Part shown: in pieces, positions 45,920 through 54,378 of the stretch
Position numbering within the stretch: position 1 is the first letter of the stretch
How the letters are laid out: the number at the start of each line of letters is the position of its first letter
NCBI RefSeq assembly: GCF_947501665.1
Contig: NZ_CANMWS010000002.1
Span: 1 to 64,000, forward strand
Origin: an uncultured Shewanella sp.
GTDB lineage: Bacteria; Pseudomonadota; Gammaproteobacteria; Enterobacterales; Shewanellaceae
DNA: 64,000 nucleotides
Direction of reading: 5' to 3'
Program-made: the position numbers and the translations under genes
Notes under the pieces: model-generated
What the model was told of the DNA's origin: nothing
What the model saw: the letters and a program-made list of their open reading frames with translations, nothing else
The model's database searches: none

Positions 45920-47571
45920 AGTGTTTTTAACCAGTCAGTATTAAAACGTTCACCACCAGCATGTAATCCGTGGGAAAAATGGGTTGAACTCAGTTCCCAA
46001 TCCAGTAAGTTATTTTTAACAAAATACAAACGTTCATTCACGACAGTGGTTTTCACGGTAAACTCAAAAACCCCACTCACCTTTTGATGACTACCAAACC
46101 AAATCGCCTCCGCTGAATACTGTAAACCGTGGGCCGAAATCACCGGCACTTCCTTTAAACGGGCTTTTTTCGACAACAGCTTATCCACTACCCAATCTTC
46201 TAGTTCTATATATTTATTAAAATGATAATCCCAATTGGCATCATAACCAGAATGAGAGTAAGTCGTTGTGCGCCAGTCCGTTAAATTGGTCATTTGTGAG
46301 CGACTTTGGCTGTAACTAATCGTCGCGCCCAATGACGGGTTATTGGATACCGCGCCGGATAAACTCAGCCCCATGCCAGATGACGTTGACACTCTATCGG
46401 TGCCGTTTTGATTCTCAGGACTGCGCTTAAAGAGCATTAACCCCGCCGCACTTGATGCGCTCACCTTCACTTCAGGTTTGACTTGTTTTAAAAAAAAGCC
46501 CCTATCAACATCCGTATTATGGGTTAATGTCGGATTGGCACTGCCAAAAGGGCTCACGAAAATACTGGTGCCCAATTCTGTACGATAAGCAGCAAAAGAA
46601 TAACCGTGCACCACATTCAATTTGGCATCATCTTGCTCAAATAAATATAAGTCGTTCATCACAATGGCCGAATAACAAAGATGCTCAATCTTTGCCTTAG
46701 CAGGGCATGGATAACCCACCTGCCCACCTGTGTTCATATAACTATCTTTGCTCAATGCTCCCACCTTAGGCAGAGCAGACACTCGATGATTAATGACTTG
46801 ATGACCCTGTGATGGCCGTTTTAACATCCTCTTTAACTGAGCACGGATCTGCACAAAAGATAAATTGATGTCAGAGTCATTTGCAGATAAAGCTTGGGTA
46901 GGTGAAAACTGGGAACCTGAAGCAGCAATACGTTTATCAAACTGCACCTCATATATAGTTGATGCGCCATAGGGGAGTCGAGCCGTACTCGCTTGTTGAT
47001 TAACCTCATGTTGATCATTAAAGATCACTATAACGTCAGACTGATCTGTTTGAGGCATAATCAACACCATAGGCGACTCAAATTGAATCGGCCAAAGATG
47101 AGCACTTTGTTGATTACCATTCGCCACAAAAATGGGCTTTTGCCACTTTTGAGCCTGTTGTAAATACGCAATCAACTGCTGAAATGACGCACTTTCAATA
47201 GGGGCGGCTTGGGCAAAATCAACAAACAACACATCCGCTTGTTTGATCCTATTGAACGCACTGTTTAGTGGACTGTTTAACTGACTACTTAAAAGGTCTT
47301 GATTCAATAAAGGCCCATCAAATGACTCATTTTCCATGTTGATATGAGACACTTGATGCTCAGTCGTGAATAAATCAAGAAACGCACTCTTTTCACTGCC
47401 TATCGCCAGTAACCTCGGCGGTGCCGATTTAACCTGTTCCATCATCACTGTAGCGGCCAGTACTTGCCCCGCTAGACTGAATAAAAAAAGGGATAATAGC
47501 ACCCATAAAAAAGCCAATAGTCCATAAAACCACCTAAGTAACAATTCTATTTTTATTCTTTGACTTATCAT
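45916..47571 (-). CDS. Secreted protein resembling leukocidin/hemolysin pore-forming toxins
   Basis: From ATG 47571 the 551-aa protein has a signal peptide with a long hydrophobic core (WFYGLLAFLWVLLSLFLFSLAGQVLAA). GGAGG lies 8 bases upstream, which rules out the ATGs at 47577 and 47637. The N-terminal half is an unassigned mixed domain. The C-terminal 250 residues have alternating Ser/Thr and aliphatic strands (SGMGLSLSGAVS, PSLGATISYSQSRSQ, WRTTTYS) and an end that recalls the Vibrio hemolysin/leukocidin barrel fold. The toxin assignment is by pattern only. It stands alone on the minus strand. Confidence 0.5.
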   Translation of the reverse strand: MISQRIKIELLLRWFYGLLAFLWVLLSLFLFSLAGQVLAATVMMEQVKSAPPRLLAIGSEKSAFLDLFTTEHQVSHINMENESFDGPLLNQDLLSSQLNSPLNSAFNRIKQADVLFVDFAQAAPIESASFQQLIAYLQQAQKWQKPIFVANGNQQSAHLWPIQFESPMVLIMPQTDQSDVIVIFNDQHEVNQQASTARLPYGASTIYEVQFDKRIAASGSQFSPTQALSANDSDINLSFVQIRAQLKRMLKRPSQGHQVINHRVSALPKVGALSKDSYMNTGGQVGYPCPAKAKIEHLCYSAIVMNDLYLFEQDDAKLNVVHGYSFAAYRTELGTSIFVSPFGSANPTLTHNTDVDRGFFLKQVKPEVKVSASSAAGLMLFKRSPENQNGTDRVSTSSGMGLSLSGAVSNNPSLGATISYSQSRSQMTNLTDWRTTTYSHSGYDANWDYHFNKYIELEDWVVDKLLSKKARLKEVPVISAHGLQYSAEAIWFGSHQKVSGVFEFTVKTTVVNERLYFVKNNLLDWELSSTHFSHGLHAGGERFNTDWLKTL

Positions 47572-47647
47572 GCACATTCCCTCCTTTGATGATTTAACTA
47601 TCATCATCTTTTTAAGAAAAAAACAGCAATTAGACATTTAGCTAAGC

Positions 47648-47679
47648 AAAAAGGGGAATACTTTGGCCTTCCCCTTTTT
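47648..47679. terminator. Bidirectional rho-independent terminator
   Basis: The stem AAAAAGGGGAA / TTCCCCTTTTT with a 10-base loop ends in T residues on both strands. It lies just upstream of the toxin-like gene and would insulate it from transcription coming from the IS side. Confidence 0.75.
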
Positions 47680-47890
47680 AAGGTATCGGCATAATCCGAC
47701 ATAATAGACGCAAACACCCTCACGTTTTTATCCCCCAAAATCACATTTTTATTCTTTTATAAGCCACTCAACCCGCAATCAGTCTCAACCATCAAAGTGA
47801 TGAAATAGACCACTTTTTGGCATGTGATTTTTTCACTAATTTTGCTAAGATAACGGCTCATTTTAAGACGTTTATCGCTCTTTTTATTCG

Positions 47891-47904
47891 AAGCCTAAAG
47901 TCGC
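47891..47904 (+). repeat. Target-site duplication, left copy
   Basis: AAGCCTAAAGTCGC is repeated exactly at 50508-50521. The two copies abut the TGT and ACA ends of the insertion sequence. Confidence 0.85.
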
Positions 47905-47958
47905 TGTTAAGGCAAGTTTCAAATGTCACATAGTTGGGCAAAGTAGTCATGTCACATT
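47905..47958 (+). repeat. Left end of the IS with two ATGTCACAT sites
   Basis: The tip TGT is followed by ATGTCACAT at 47923-47931 and ATGTCACATT at 47949-47958. The 18-base tip-to-motif distance is the same as at the right end; the sequence between is only loosely similar. Confidence 0.75.
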
Positions 47959-48035
47959 ATAAATAATATCTCTACTAAACTTTTTATGTCAGGTGTTTTA
48001 TAGTCACTTGATATCCACTTCAATGATTGTCAATT

Positions 48036-48060
48036 GCCCTCTTTGTTCAGGGCTTTTTTT
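48036..48060 (+). terminator. Terminator inside the left end of the IS
   Basis: GCCCT-8-base loop-AGGGC is followed by seven T residues on the plus strand. It would stop transcription entering the IS from the left. Confidence 0.7.
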
Positions 48061-48093
48061 ATGGATAAATCAATAGAGGTTAAGCATTAACAC

Positions 48094-48357
48094 TTAATGA
48101 AAGCTGATCTTCTTTTCACAATTGGTTTTTAATTCATATAATCGTTCAAGCGATAAACGGTGATATTTCATATTATTTGTTGCTTGTAACTGTCCTACAC
48201 TACGGCGTAACTCTGCTAACGGAAAAACAATATCTTCTTTTGTCATATGTAATGATAAGCGTTTCTGAAGTTCATCGATAAACAGTAAGGGATCGCCTCT
48301 ACCATGAGCAATATAATTATCCAATTCACCTAATATTTCATCAAACAATTCATCCAT
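48094..48357 (-). CDS. Small protein of unknown function (87 aa), IS passenger
   Basis: The 87-aa soluble protein is predicted to be all helical, with an acidic N terminus (MDELFDEILGELDNYI) and a basic C-terminal half (RRSVGQLQATNNMKYHRLSLERLYELK). I recognise no family. It lies inside the IS and diverges from the recombinase gene 108 bases away, so the two could share a control region. Regulation of the recombinase or transposition is a guess. Confidence 0.6.
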   Translation of the reverse strand: MDELFDEILGELDNYIAHGRGDPLLFIDELQKRLSLHMTKEDIVFPLAELRRSVGQLQATNNMKYHRLSLERLYELKTNCEKKISFH

Positions 48358-48465
48358 AGCATTTATCCTTTTTCATTCGAAAACAACTTTTTACAAAAGG
48401 CGCTTTTTGTAAAAAGTTAGATAAGTAAGGTATAGTCCCGATAGGGTTTACAGTAAAGCAGGATC

Positions 48466-49056
48466 ATGATGTTCAACGGGCGAAATGTAAAAAGTGAGAT
48501 TGATGCAGTAACTAATGGCCATGAGAAGAACAAGAATTTTTTAACACAAGATGAGATATCTAAGCTTTTGACTGCCGCTAAAAAAGGAAGGCATGGTATT
48601 CGTGATTATCTTTGCTTATTAATGATGTACCGCCATGGACTTAGAGTTAGTGAGCTTATTTCGTTAAAGTTGACTGATTTAAATTTATCACAATCTCGTT
48701 TATGGGTGAATCGACTAAAAAATGGATTATCAGTAGAGCAACCTATTGCAGGTGATGAACTCCGCGCGATTAAACGTTATTTGGCGAAAAGAAATGATAC
48801 TCTTCCCTGGTTATTTATCAGCGAACGAAACCAGCCTTTAACTCGGCAATCAATTAACTACATCATTAAGCGTTCGGCTAACCTATGTTCAATATCACCA
48901 GTTTATCCACACATGCTAAGGCACTCTTGTGGCTATTATTTAGCAAACAAAGGCTATGATTTAAGACTCATTCAAGATTATTTAGGCCATAGAGATCCTA
49001 AGCATACAGTGAACTATACTCGCATCGCTGGGGCTCGATTTGAAAGCCTTTGGTAA
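48466..49056 (+). CDS. FimB/FimE-like tyrosine recombinase, IS passenger
   Basis: The 196-aa protein is a minimal tyrosine recombinase consisting almost only of the catalytic domain, the size of FimB/FimE invertases. The catalytic set looks complete: Arg in YRHGLRVSEL, Lys in VNRLKNGLS, His and Arg in HMLRHSCGY, His in GHRD and Tyr in VNYTR. It lacks the N-terminal core-binding domain of phage integrases. It converges on the transposase gene with 6 bases between stops, inside the IS boundaries. Its recombination site is unknown. AGGATC lies just before ATG 48466; ATG 48469 is equally possible. Confidence 0.9.
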   Translation: MMFNGRNVKSEIDAVTNGHEKNKNFLTQDEISKLLTAAKKGRHGIRDYLCLLMMYRHGLRVSELISLKLTDLNLSQSRLWVNRLKNGLSVEQPIAGDELRAIKRYLAKRNDTLPWLFISERNQPLTRQSINYIIKRSANLCSISPVYPHMLRHSCGYYLANKGYDLRLIQDYLGHRDPKHTVNYTRIAGARFESLW

Positions 49057-49062
49057 TAGGCT

Positions 49063-50411
49063 TTATTCCTTCGTTAAGCTCGGCTTAAATACCACTTCAT
49101 CCATAAACACGGCATTAATACATCTTGCTTGTGCCTTTCTACTACCTGCTTTCTTATTTCGATGACGGTGATGTTCTTCCGCTCGCTCTGCTTGACTCTC
49201 TTTTGCAAACGCTAATGCCGCGCCTAAACGTTTATTGCTAACTATTTCACCTTGCTGAACATGCCTTAAGGTATCAAACACACTATATGCTAAGTCTTCA
49301 CCACAATAGCGTATGGCTATCGTGCCGTCAGGATAGTCATAAATCATGACCCGTTTGTTGACTAACCGCTTCGCTTTCTCTGTTGGATCAAGTAAATAAA
49401 TGACTTTATCGTATTGTAATGTCAGTGAGTTTGAGACTGTACGACTACTTTGTCTGGTAAATATATCGTCCAGTTCAACAGCGGATTCTTTTACTGGACG
49501 ATGCGCATCTTGGGAGGAATAAGCAGAGCAAGCAAAACGACGATTAAAGTTCGCCATAAACTCGGGGAGCCATGCATTCGCTTGTTCAATGGTATTGATG
49601 CCTGCTAAGCGCATTTCTTTTATGAGACGGTCTTGGAGTGTTCTATTGGCTCGTTCGACTCGGCCTTTAGCTTGTGAGCTATTGGCGCAAATCAACTCAA
49701 TATTCAGCTCGTATAAAATTCGACCGTATTGGGTCATTTGTTTACTGCTTTTACGGCTGGGTGAATTAACCTTAAAGACTGAATGTTTATCGCTATAAAA
49801 AGCGGTAGGCTTACCGTAATTATCAATATATTCACGAGTGGTATTTATATAATCAAACGTCGTTTCAGAATCACAAAAATGCAATGACATCAGCTGACTC
49901 GTTGCATCATCTATGTACACCAATAAGCAACACTTCGCCGAACGGCCTTCAAACCAATCATGGTAAGAGCCATCAATTTGCACCAAATCACCATAGCAAT
50001 CTCGACGATGACGAGGTTGATAGACTTTTCTCTGCTTACGCTTGCGAACCCGCCACAATCCCTCTGTAATTAGCCATTGCCTTAAGGTTTCACTGGACAA
50101 TTTTATACCGTGTAACTCAGCTAACTTTTCACAGGCAAAGGTCGGTTTAAAATCCGCATATTTTTGCTTAACGAGCGTTAAGACTTTCTCTCGAAACTCA
50201 GGCAAGAAGCGGCGATTACTAGGCTGTCCACGGCGTTTAGAGACAAGGCCTGATTCACCGCTTTGGCGAAATTGATTGACGAGTCTTTGTGTGTGTGCCG
50301 GCGAGTCAGTCCTAACATCGACGCGGCGGTTAGTTGGGTTAATTGTTTATTGCAAACGTCCTTAATAACACCAATGCGGTGCAGTTCTTCTTCACTCATC
50401 GTAATTAACAT
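49063..50411 (-). pseudogene. ISNCY/IS1202-like DDE transposase, frameshifted
   Basis: The reading frame is split. The first part begins MSEEELHRIGVIKDVCNKQLTQ with a helix-turn-helix ending LGLTRRHT, and the second part (from about 50205) contains the DDE core: VQIDGSYHDWFEGR, FYSDKHSVF and AKGRVERANRTLQDRL. The break lies at a (CA)n run near 50288-50297 that is two bases too long; removing one CA gives a continuous protein across RRHTQRLVNQFRQSGESGL. It is probably inactive unless the ribosome or polymerase slips. It occupies the right half of the IS. Confidence 0.85.
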
Positions 50412-50455
50412 GACACCAATCTAATATGCTGGATTATGTCTACTCAGCATAGCAG

Positions 50456-50507
50456 AATGTGACATCTCTAAGTTGGGGAAATGTGACATCACTATATTGG
50501 ATCTACA
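50456..50507 (-). repeat. Right end of the IS with two ATGTCACAT sites
   Basis: Read on the minus strand, the tip TGT is followed by ATGTCACAT (50481-50489) and ATGTCACATT (50456-50465), mirroring the left end with the same 18-base tip-to-first-motif distance. Confidence 0.75.
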
Positions 50508-50521
50508 AAGCCTAAAGTCGC
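50508..50521 (+). repeat. Target-site duplication, right copy
   Basis: AAGCCTAAAGTCGC is an exact copy of 47891-47904, directly following the ACA end of the IS. Confidence 0.85.
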
Positions 50522-50532
50522 GTTTCGTACTT

Positions 50533-50560
50533 TCTCTATTATGTAAAATAGAGACTTTTT
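50533..50560 (+). terminator. Hairpin with T tract beside the IS insertion point
   Basis: TCTCTATT / AATAGAGA with a 6-base loop is followed by CTTTTTG. It lies 12 bases from the target duplication, on the plus strand. Confidence 0.5.
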
Positions 50561-50672
50561 GAGGGAAATTATCTTTCTATTTATTTTCATAAAGTCTCAA
50601 TTCCACACAGATTTTAAAAAACACAAAAATGACATTTAAAAATTAACAATCACAATATACAAAACAAAAAAA

Positions 50673-51923
50673 CTACAACCTCTTAATTAAATTAAAACCT
50701 TTATTTTTCAGCTCATATAAGACTTCATTGACATTACTTGGTTTTATTACAACATATATTTTATTTTGTAATTCACTCAATATCTTCATGTGTTGGCTAT
50801 ATTGAGATAACTCTATCATTTCATTTGATGATGATTTTATATATATTTCACTTTTTTTACTATCATATCCTATGAAATCTCTTTTATATGTAGCCATCAT
50901 ATTATTACCAACCATATATTCATCTAATAAAAGATTTAAATTCTCTGTCAAACCTTTTATTTCAAAACAAGGGTAGAGGTTTGTATTGATAATATCTTTA
51001 GCTATGCTTTCTAACTCTTTACCACTAAAATTCATCAGAAAATTCATAACAGAACTGTCATTCGTCATTAAGTATTCTTCTAGAGAAATAGTATTCCCAT
51101 TAATAAGCATGCAGAAATATTTAGAAGGTAAGTAACTGTTATCCTTTTGTTCTTTTATAATATTTTTGAAAAAAATTATAAACATACCTCTTATAGAAAC
51201 TGCTTTATAACTACCAGTAATGTTTGAATAATTAGAAAATCTAGCATAAAAAAACTCAACTAGATCGTAGACATTGTCTTCTTTAAAATAAATCATTATC
51301 TTTTTATTTTTTTTGAAAAATCTCATATTATTTATAATAGCTATTATATCAAACGTACCATTTTTTATTCCAGAATAATAATTATCTCTTAATAAATAAT
51401 CTAGTCTATCTATATCAACTTGACTAGAGTATAGTAGTTTTATCTTATTATTACCATTATCATTAATAACAAACATTATCTTTTCTAAAAAATATTCTCC
51501 ATATTCATCAACAATAATCTTTCTAATTTCTGAATTTTCTTTTAAAATACGTAATAACCATTCCTCATGACAAATATATGTTCCAAGAAGATTATGTTGA
51601 ATTAATTCAGTAACATGACTAAAAGGTCCATGGCCTAAATCATGAATAAGCCCAATTGTAGTTAATAACTTATAATCCTCTTGATCATTTAATAAATCAG
51701 TATAACGATGAAATAATTTTGAAATATGCAGCACCCCAATAGAATGAAGATATCTAGAGTGGGTAGAGCCAGGAAAGATAAAATCCATTGCCCCCTGCTG
51801 CTTTATATACCTAAGCCTTTGAAATAAAGAGCTTTCTATTATTTTAGACAAAAATAAATCGTGACGGTCTTTTAAGTCTAAGATAAGATTTCCATGAACA
51901 GGATCTGTAATTATTTTGTTCAA
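50673..51923 (-). CDS. HD-domain phosphohydrolase (dGTPase/SAMHD1-like)
   Basis: The 416-aa cytoplasmic protein has an HD domain in its first 200 residues. The metal ligands are visible as HSRYLHSIGV (first His), GLIHDLGHGPFSH (HD pair) and VDIDRLDYLLRD (last Asp). The opening DPVHGNLIL resembles the COG1078 group of dNTP triphosphohydrolases. The C-terminal 200 residues are unassigned. The gene is visibly far more AT-rich than the chromosome around it, a sign of transfer. It diverges from a membrane-protein gene 38 bases away. A role in dNTP control or phage defence is inference. Confidence 0.8.
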   Translation of the reverse strand: MNKIITDPVHGNLILDLKDRHDLFLSKIIESSLFQRLRYIKQQGAMDFIFPGSTHSRYLHSIGVLHISKLFHRYTDLLNDQEDYKLLTTIGLIHDLGHGPFSHVTELIQHNLLGTYICHEEWLLRILKENSEIRKIIVDEYGEYFLEKIMFVINDNGNNKIKLLYSSQVDIDRLDYLLRDNYYSGIKNGTFDIIAIINNMRFFKKNKKIMIYFKEDNVYDLVEFFYARFSNYSNITGSYKAVSIRGMFIIFFKNIIKEQKDNSYLPSKYFCMLINGNTISLEEYLMTNDSSVMNFLMNFSGKELESIAKDIINTNLYPCFEIKGLTENLNLLLDEYMVGNNMMATYKRDFIGYDSKKSEIYIKSSSNEMIELSQYSQHMKILSELQNKIYVVIKPSNVNEVLYELKNKGFNLIKRL

Positions 51924-51961
51924 AATATGAATTTCATATTATAATACATTACATAATTGTA

Positions 51962-52636
51962 GTGTATAAGGGTGTAATTTTGATTTTTACTATATATATT
52001 TTAGTTATATCTCCATTATATTATTTTATATATAAGATAATACTCGAGAATTCTAGAAAAAAGGAATCAGTTTACTTCCTTTGCTCTTTATTCAATTATC
52101 TTATACTGATACCTATAATACTTTTCAATATAATTATTGATAGTAATAACTATTATATTTACCAAGAAACTTCATTTAATGAAAAAATGATAATGTCTAC
52201 AATGTTAATTCACTTTATTTCATCGGCAATAGTATTTAATAAGCACATTACTTTCATTGATAAAATACATCATTTTGTATTTTTTTTGATTAGTTTGTTT
52301 TTTCTACTTGTTAATTACGTTCCTATTATTACATTATATTTTTTTGTTCAACAAGCCTCAGCAATTTCATACAATATAATAAATTACATGAAATTAAGAA
52401 AGATAAAATTAAATAAAATAATTTATTTCGTTGATTTTATATCTTTCTTTATTTTCAGAGTTGTATTACAAGTGATTTCTTTATATTTATTTTCTAGATA
52501 CATTTTTGAAAAAGGAATTTTTATTTATAATTTAATAATCATGGTAACTTTTATATTATCATTGATTTTAAATACTTATTGGTTCTGTCTTCAAATAAAA
52601 AAGGTTAGAAGTATCATTTTAAAATCATTACATTAA
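51962..52636 (+). CDS. TLC-domain-like multi-span membrane protein
   Basis: The 224-aa protein has six to seven membrane helices. The pattern IDKIHHFVFFLISLFF ... FVQQASAISYNIINYMKL ... FFIFRVVLQ ... LNTYWFCLQIKKV follows the order of conserved blocks in TLC (TRAM-LAG1-CLN8) proteins, including the paired histidines, the R of the FFxxR block and the final NxYWF block. TLC proteins handle membrane lipids in eukaryotes and are uncommon in bacteria. Very AT-rich and divergent from the HD gene, so the two may work together. Family assignment is by eye. Confidence 0.55.
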   Translation: MYKGVILIFTIYILVISPLYYFIYKIILENSRKKESVYFLCSLFNYLILIPIILFNIIIDSNNYYIYQETSFNEKMIMSTMLIHFISSAIVFNKHITFIDKIHHFVFFLISLFFLLVNYVPIITLYFFVQQASAISYNIINYMKLRKIKLNKIIYFVDFISFFIFRVVLQVISLYLFSRYIFEKGIFIYNLIIMVTFILSLILNTYWFCLQIKKVRSIILKSLH

Positions 52637-52843
52637 TAATAATGATATTATGAATTTAAAATAATCAAGAAAAATACAGCGAATATTTTATTTGATTATG
52701 ATATATTAATTCAACATATATACCACACTAAAAGTATAAAAAAGTACAAAACTTTATTGATACTTTGGAGTCATTAGTTTTTCTTAAAAAAACTAAATTA
52801 CCCTCTACCAGTGATAATAGTGCTTATCACTGGCTTAAGAATT
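52637..52843. other. Very AT-rich spacer with hairpin repeat
   Basis: This 207-base stretch has no gene. It contains a short hairpin TTAGTTTTT / AAAAACTAA-like (about 52774-52797) and the hairpin repeat at 52802-52833. Confidence 0.4.
52802..52833. repeat. Hairpin repeat, left copy
   Basis: CCTCTACCAGTGATAA, a short loop and GCTTATCACTGG form a 10-bp hairpin. Both arms recur at 54551-54583 in the same orientation, so the two copies bracket the effector/immunity pair. This copy is also placed to act as a terminator after the lipoprotein gene, although no T tract follows directly. Confidence 0.7.
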
Positions 52844-53260
52844 TCATTTAGAAGGGATATTACTTTCTTTAAAATTTTTATCTTTATAAATAAAGCATTT
52901 ACCATTGTACAATTCCGCATTGTAGGCACTTTGCCCCCAAATACAAACTTTGTTACTTAACGCATTAAATTCAACCTTAAACGCTTGAACGTCAGAAGCG
53001 CCGATAAAATCATCAGGAAGACTAATGAAATCATTAAATGATGGATCAAATACCGATCCACATACCGCACCTCCCCCACATGAGTACGTGAATAAATAAT
53101 CCTCCGTATTAAAATTAGGTTTTTGATCATATATGTTGATAAAAGCTTGTTTGAATACACTTGAATAGTGTTCTTTGTTCAAAATAGAATCAACATCTAG
53201 CTTTACCTCTCCAGAATGCGCGCAAGAAGAGATAAGTAAAAGAAGAGGTAATAATCTCAT
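52844..53260 (-). CDS. Small lipoprotein, candidate immunity protein
   Basis: The 138-aa protein has a signal peptide ending in the lipobox LLISSC (Cys13), so it should be a periplasm-facing lipoprotein. Mature-part cysteines (YSCGGGAVCGS, VCIWG, GKCF) could form disulfides. Its start overlaps the stop of the peptidoglycan-hydrolase gene by four bases (ATGA), so they are co-translated. A periplasmic protein coupled to a cell-wall hydrolase is the usual layout of an effector-immunity pair, so protection against the hydrolase is inferred. No family recognised. Confidence 0.75.
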   Translation of the reverse strand: MRLLPLLLLISSCAHSGEVKLDVDSILNKEHYSSVFKQAFINIYDQKPNFNTEDYLFTYSCGGGAVCGSVFDPSFNDFISLPDDFIGASDVQAFKVEFNALSNKVCIWGQSAYNAELYNGKCFIYKDKNFKESNIPSK

Positions 53261-54378
53261 TGGCTGTTCTCTTTAGATTTACGTAATACGTCTTTCATTT
53301 TTTCAATTGATAAATGTGCTTTATTTAAACCATCTCCAGAATAATAAGACTCTCCACCTACTGCAATCCTTCCTTTGCTGATTTTTCTTCCTTTTTCTAC
53401 CCCAGCTGAAGCAAACTCTTTAGCCCAATCATAGATAGCATCTTCAATTGACCCATCAGATTCTAAATAATTAATGATTTTAGGCCGCTTCACTTTAATT
53501 AAATATTCATTAAAGATCCTATCTTGGATTAATGCATCAAAAGTGTCATTTTTATTAATCGATAAATGTCGTACGGCTTCTTGCAATGTAATAGGAATAA
53601 GCTGAAACCGCCCAACAGCAAATGCCTCTCTTGCTTTTTGTAACTCAATGACTTCTGTAACAGTTTTTTGATCTAGGTCAGTATTAAAAAATGATTTCAA
53701 TCCACCTTTTGTTCGATTGTAAGCTGAATAATCATTTCTTGATTCCACATGACCTAATAACATACCAAACTCACTATTTGCCCAATCATATCCTTTGAAC
53801 TTCCATTTTTCACATAAGGCCTCATCTAATGCTAAGATAGTGCCTCGATCAACCTCTCCATGAATGGTATTGAATTCATACTGCTCATGTGTATTGTGCG
53901 TGGGCTTATATCTTTTCTGAAATTGTTTGACGACTCGAATTGTTTTCTGACCAAAATGGCCATCAGCACCTCTATTGCCTAAATCAAATCCAACCGCAAT
54001 CAGTGCTTCTTGTGCCTTTAATACTTCAAAGCTTTTTATGCCCATTTTAAGTGAAGAAAAAGCACCTAAAGCCAATGAATTAAGGTTTTCCTCATTTTTT
54101 AGTAATTGTGATTTAAGAGGAGGAGCCACATTTTTATCATCAAACCTAGCTTCACTTTTCTGTTCGTTTTTCTTTATCAGTTCAAGTTTTTCAATATTAC
54201 TTGTCGTACTTGGGCACGGTTTATGGGATTGTGTCGCTTGTGCTAAGTTCTCTCGTTCGATATAGGCTAGATTTTCCCTTTGTTTGAGTTCACGTATAGA
54301 TTGTCGTGCCGTTGGTGATGATGGCGTGATTGGCCTTTGGATTCTCCTCGAAACACAGTAATGACATTGACAACTCAT
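53257..54378 (-). CDS. Peptidoglycan-binding / lysozyme-like hydrolase, candidate T6SS effector
   Basis: The 373-aa protein has no signal peptide. Residues 1-100 are polar and start with a CxCxxC-like cluster (CQCHYC). Residues about 113-190 form a PG_binding_1 domain (LKAQEALIAVGFDLGNRGADGHFGQKTIRVVKQFQKRY). Residues about 200-360 are lysozyme-like, with candidate catalytic Glu212 in GHVESRNDYSAYNR followed by VGRFQLIPITLQEA. A hydrolase without signal peptide next to a lipoprotein fits a type VI secretion cargo effector; an endolysin remnant is the alternative. No VgrG, Hcp or PAAR gene is nearby. Confidence 0.75.
   Translation of the reverse strand: MSCQCHYCVSRRIQRPITPSSPTARQSIRELKQRENLAYIERENLAQATQSHKPCPSTTSNIEKLELIKKNEQKSEARFDDKNVAPPLKSQLLKNEENLNSLALGAFSSLKMGIKSFEVLKAQEALIAVGFDLGNRGADGHFGQKTIRVVKQFQKRYKPTHNTHEQYEFNTIHGEVDRGTILALDEALCEKWKFKGYDWANSEFGMLLGHVESRNDYSAYNRTKGGLKSFFNTDLDQKTVTEVIELQKAREAFAVGRFQLIPITLQEAVRHLSINKNDTFDALIQDRIFNEYLIKVKRPKIINYLESDGSIEDAIYDWAKEFASAGVEKGRKISKGRIAVGGESYYSGDGLNKAHLSIEKMKDVLRKSKENSQ

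Larger units (their letters stand above)
47905..50507 (-). mobile_element. ISNCY/IS1202-like insertion sequence with passenger genes (2603 bp)
   Basis: The element is bounded by TGT...ACA ends and a perfect 14-bp duplication. Each end has ATGTCACAT exactly 18 bases inside the tip (47923-47931 left; reverse complement at 50481-50489 right) and a second ATGTCACATT copy further in (47949-47958; 50456-50465), likely transposase binding sites. It encodes a frameshifted DDE transposase (49063-50411), a FimB-like tyrosine recombinase (48466-49056) and an 87-aa protein (48094-48357). Only 6 bases separate the recombinase and transposase genes, so no second IS end hides between them. The family is assigned from the transposase pattern. 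Confidence 0.85.

Noticed and set aside
50178..50411. Programmed frameshifting in the transposase
   Set aside because: No slippery heptamer or downstream stem was seen at the junction; a CA-repeat length change explains the break more simply.
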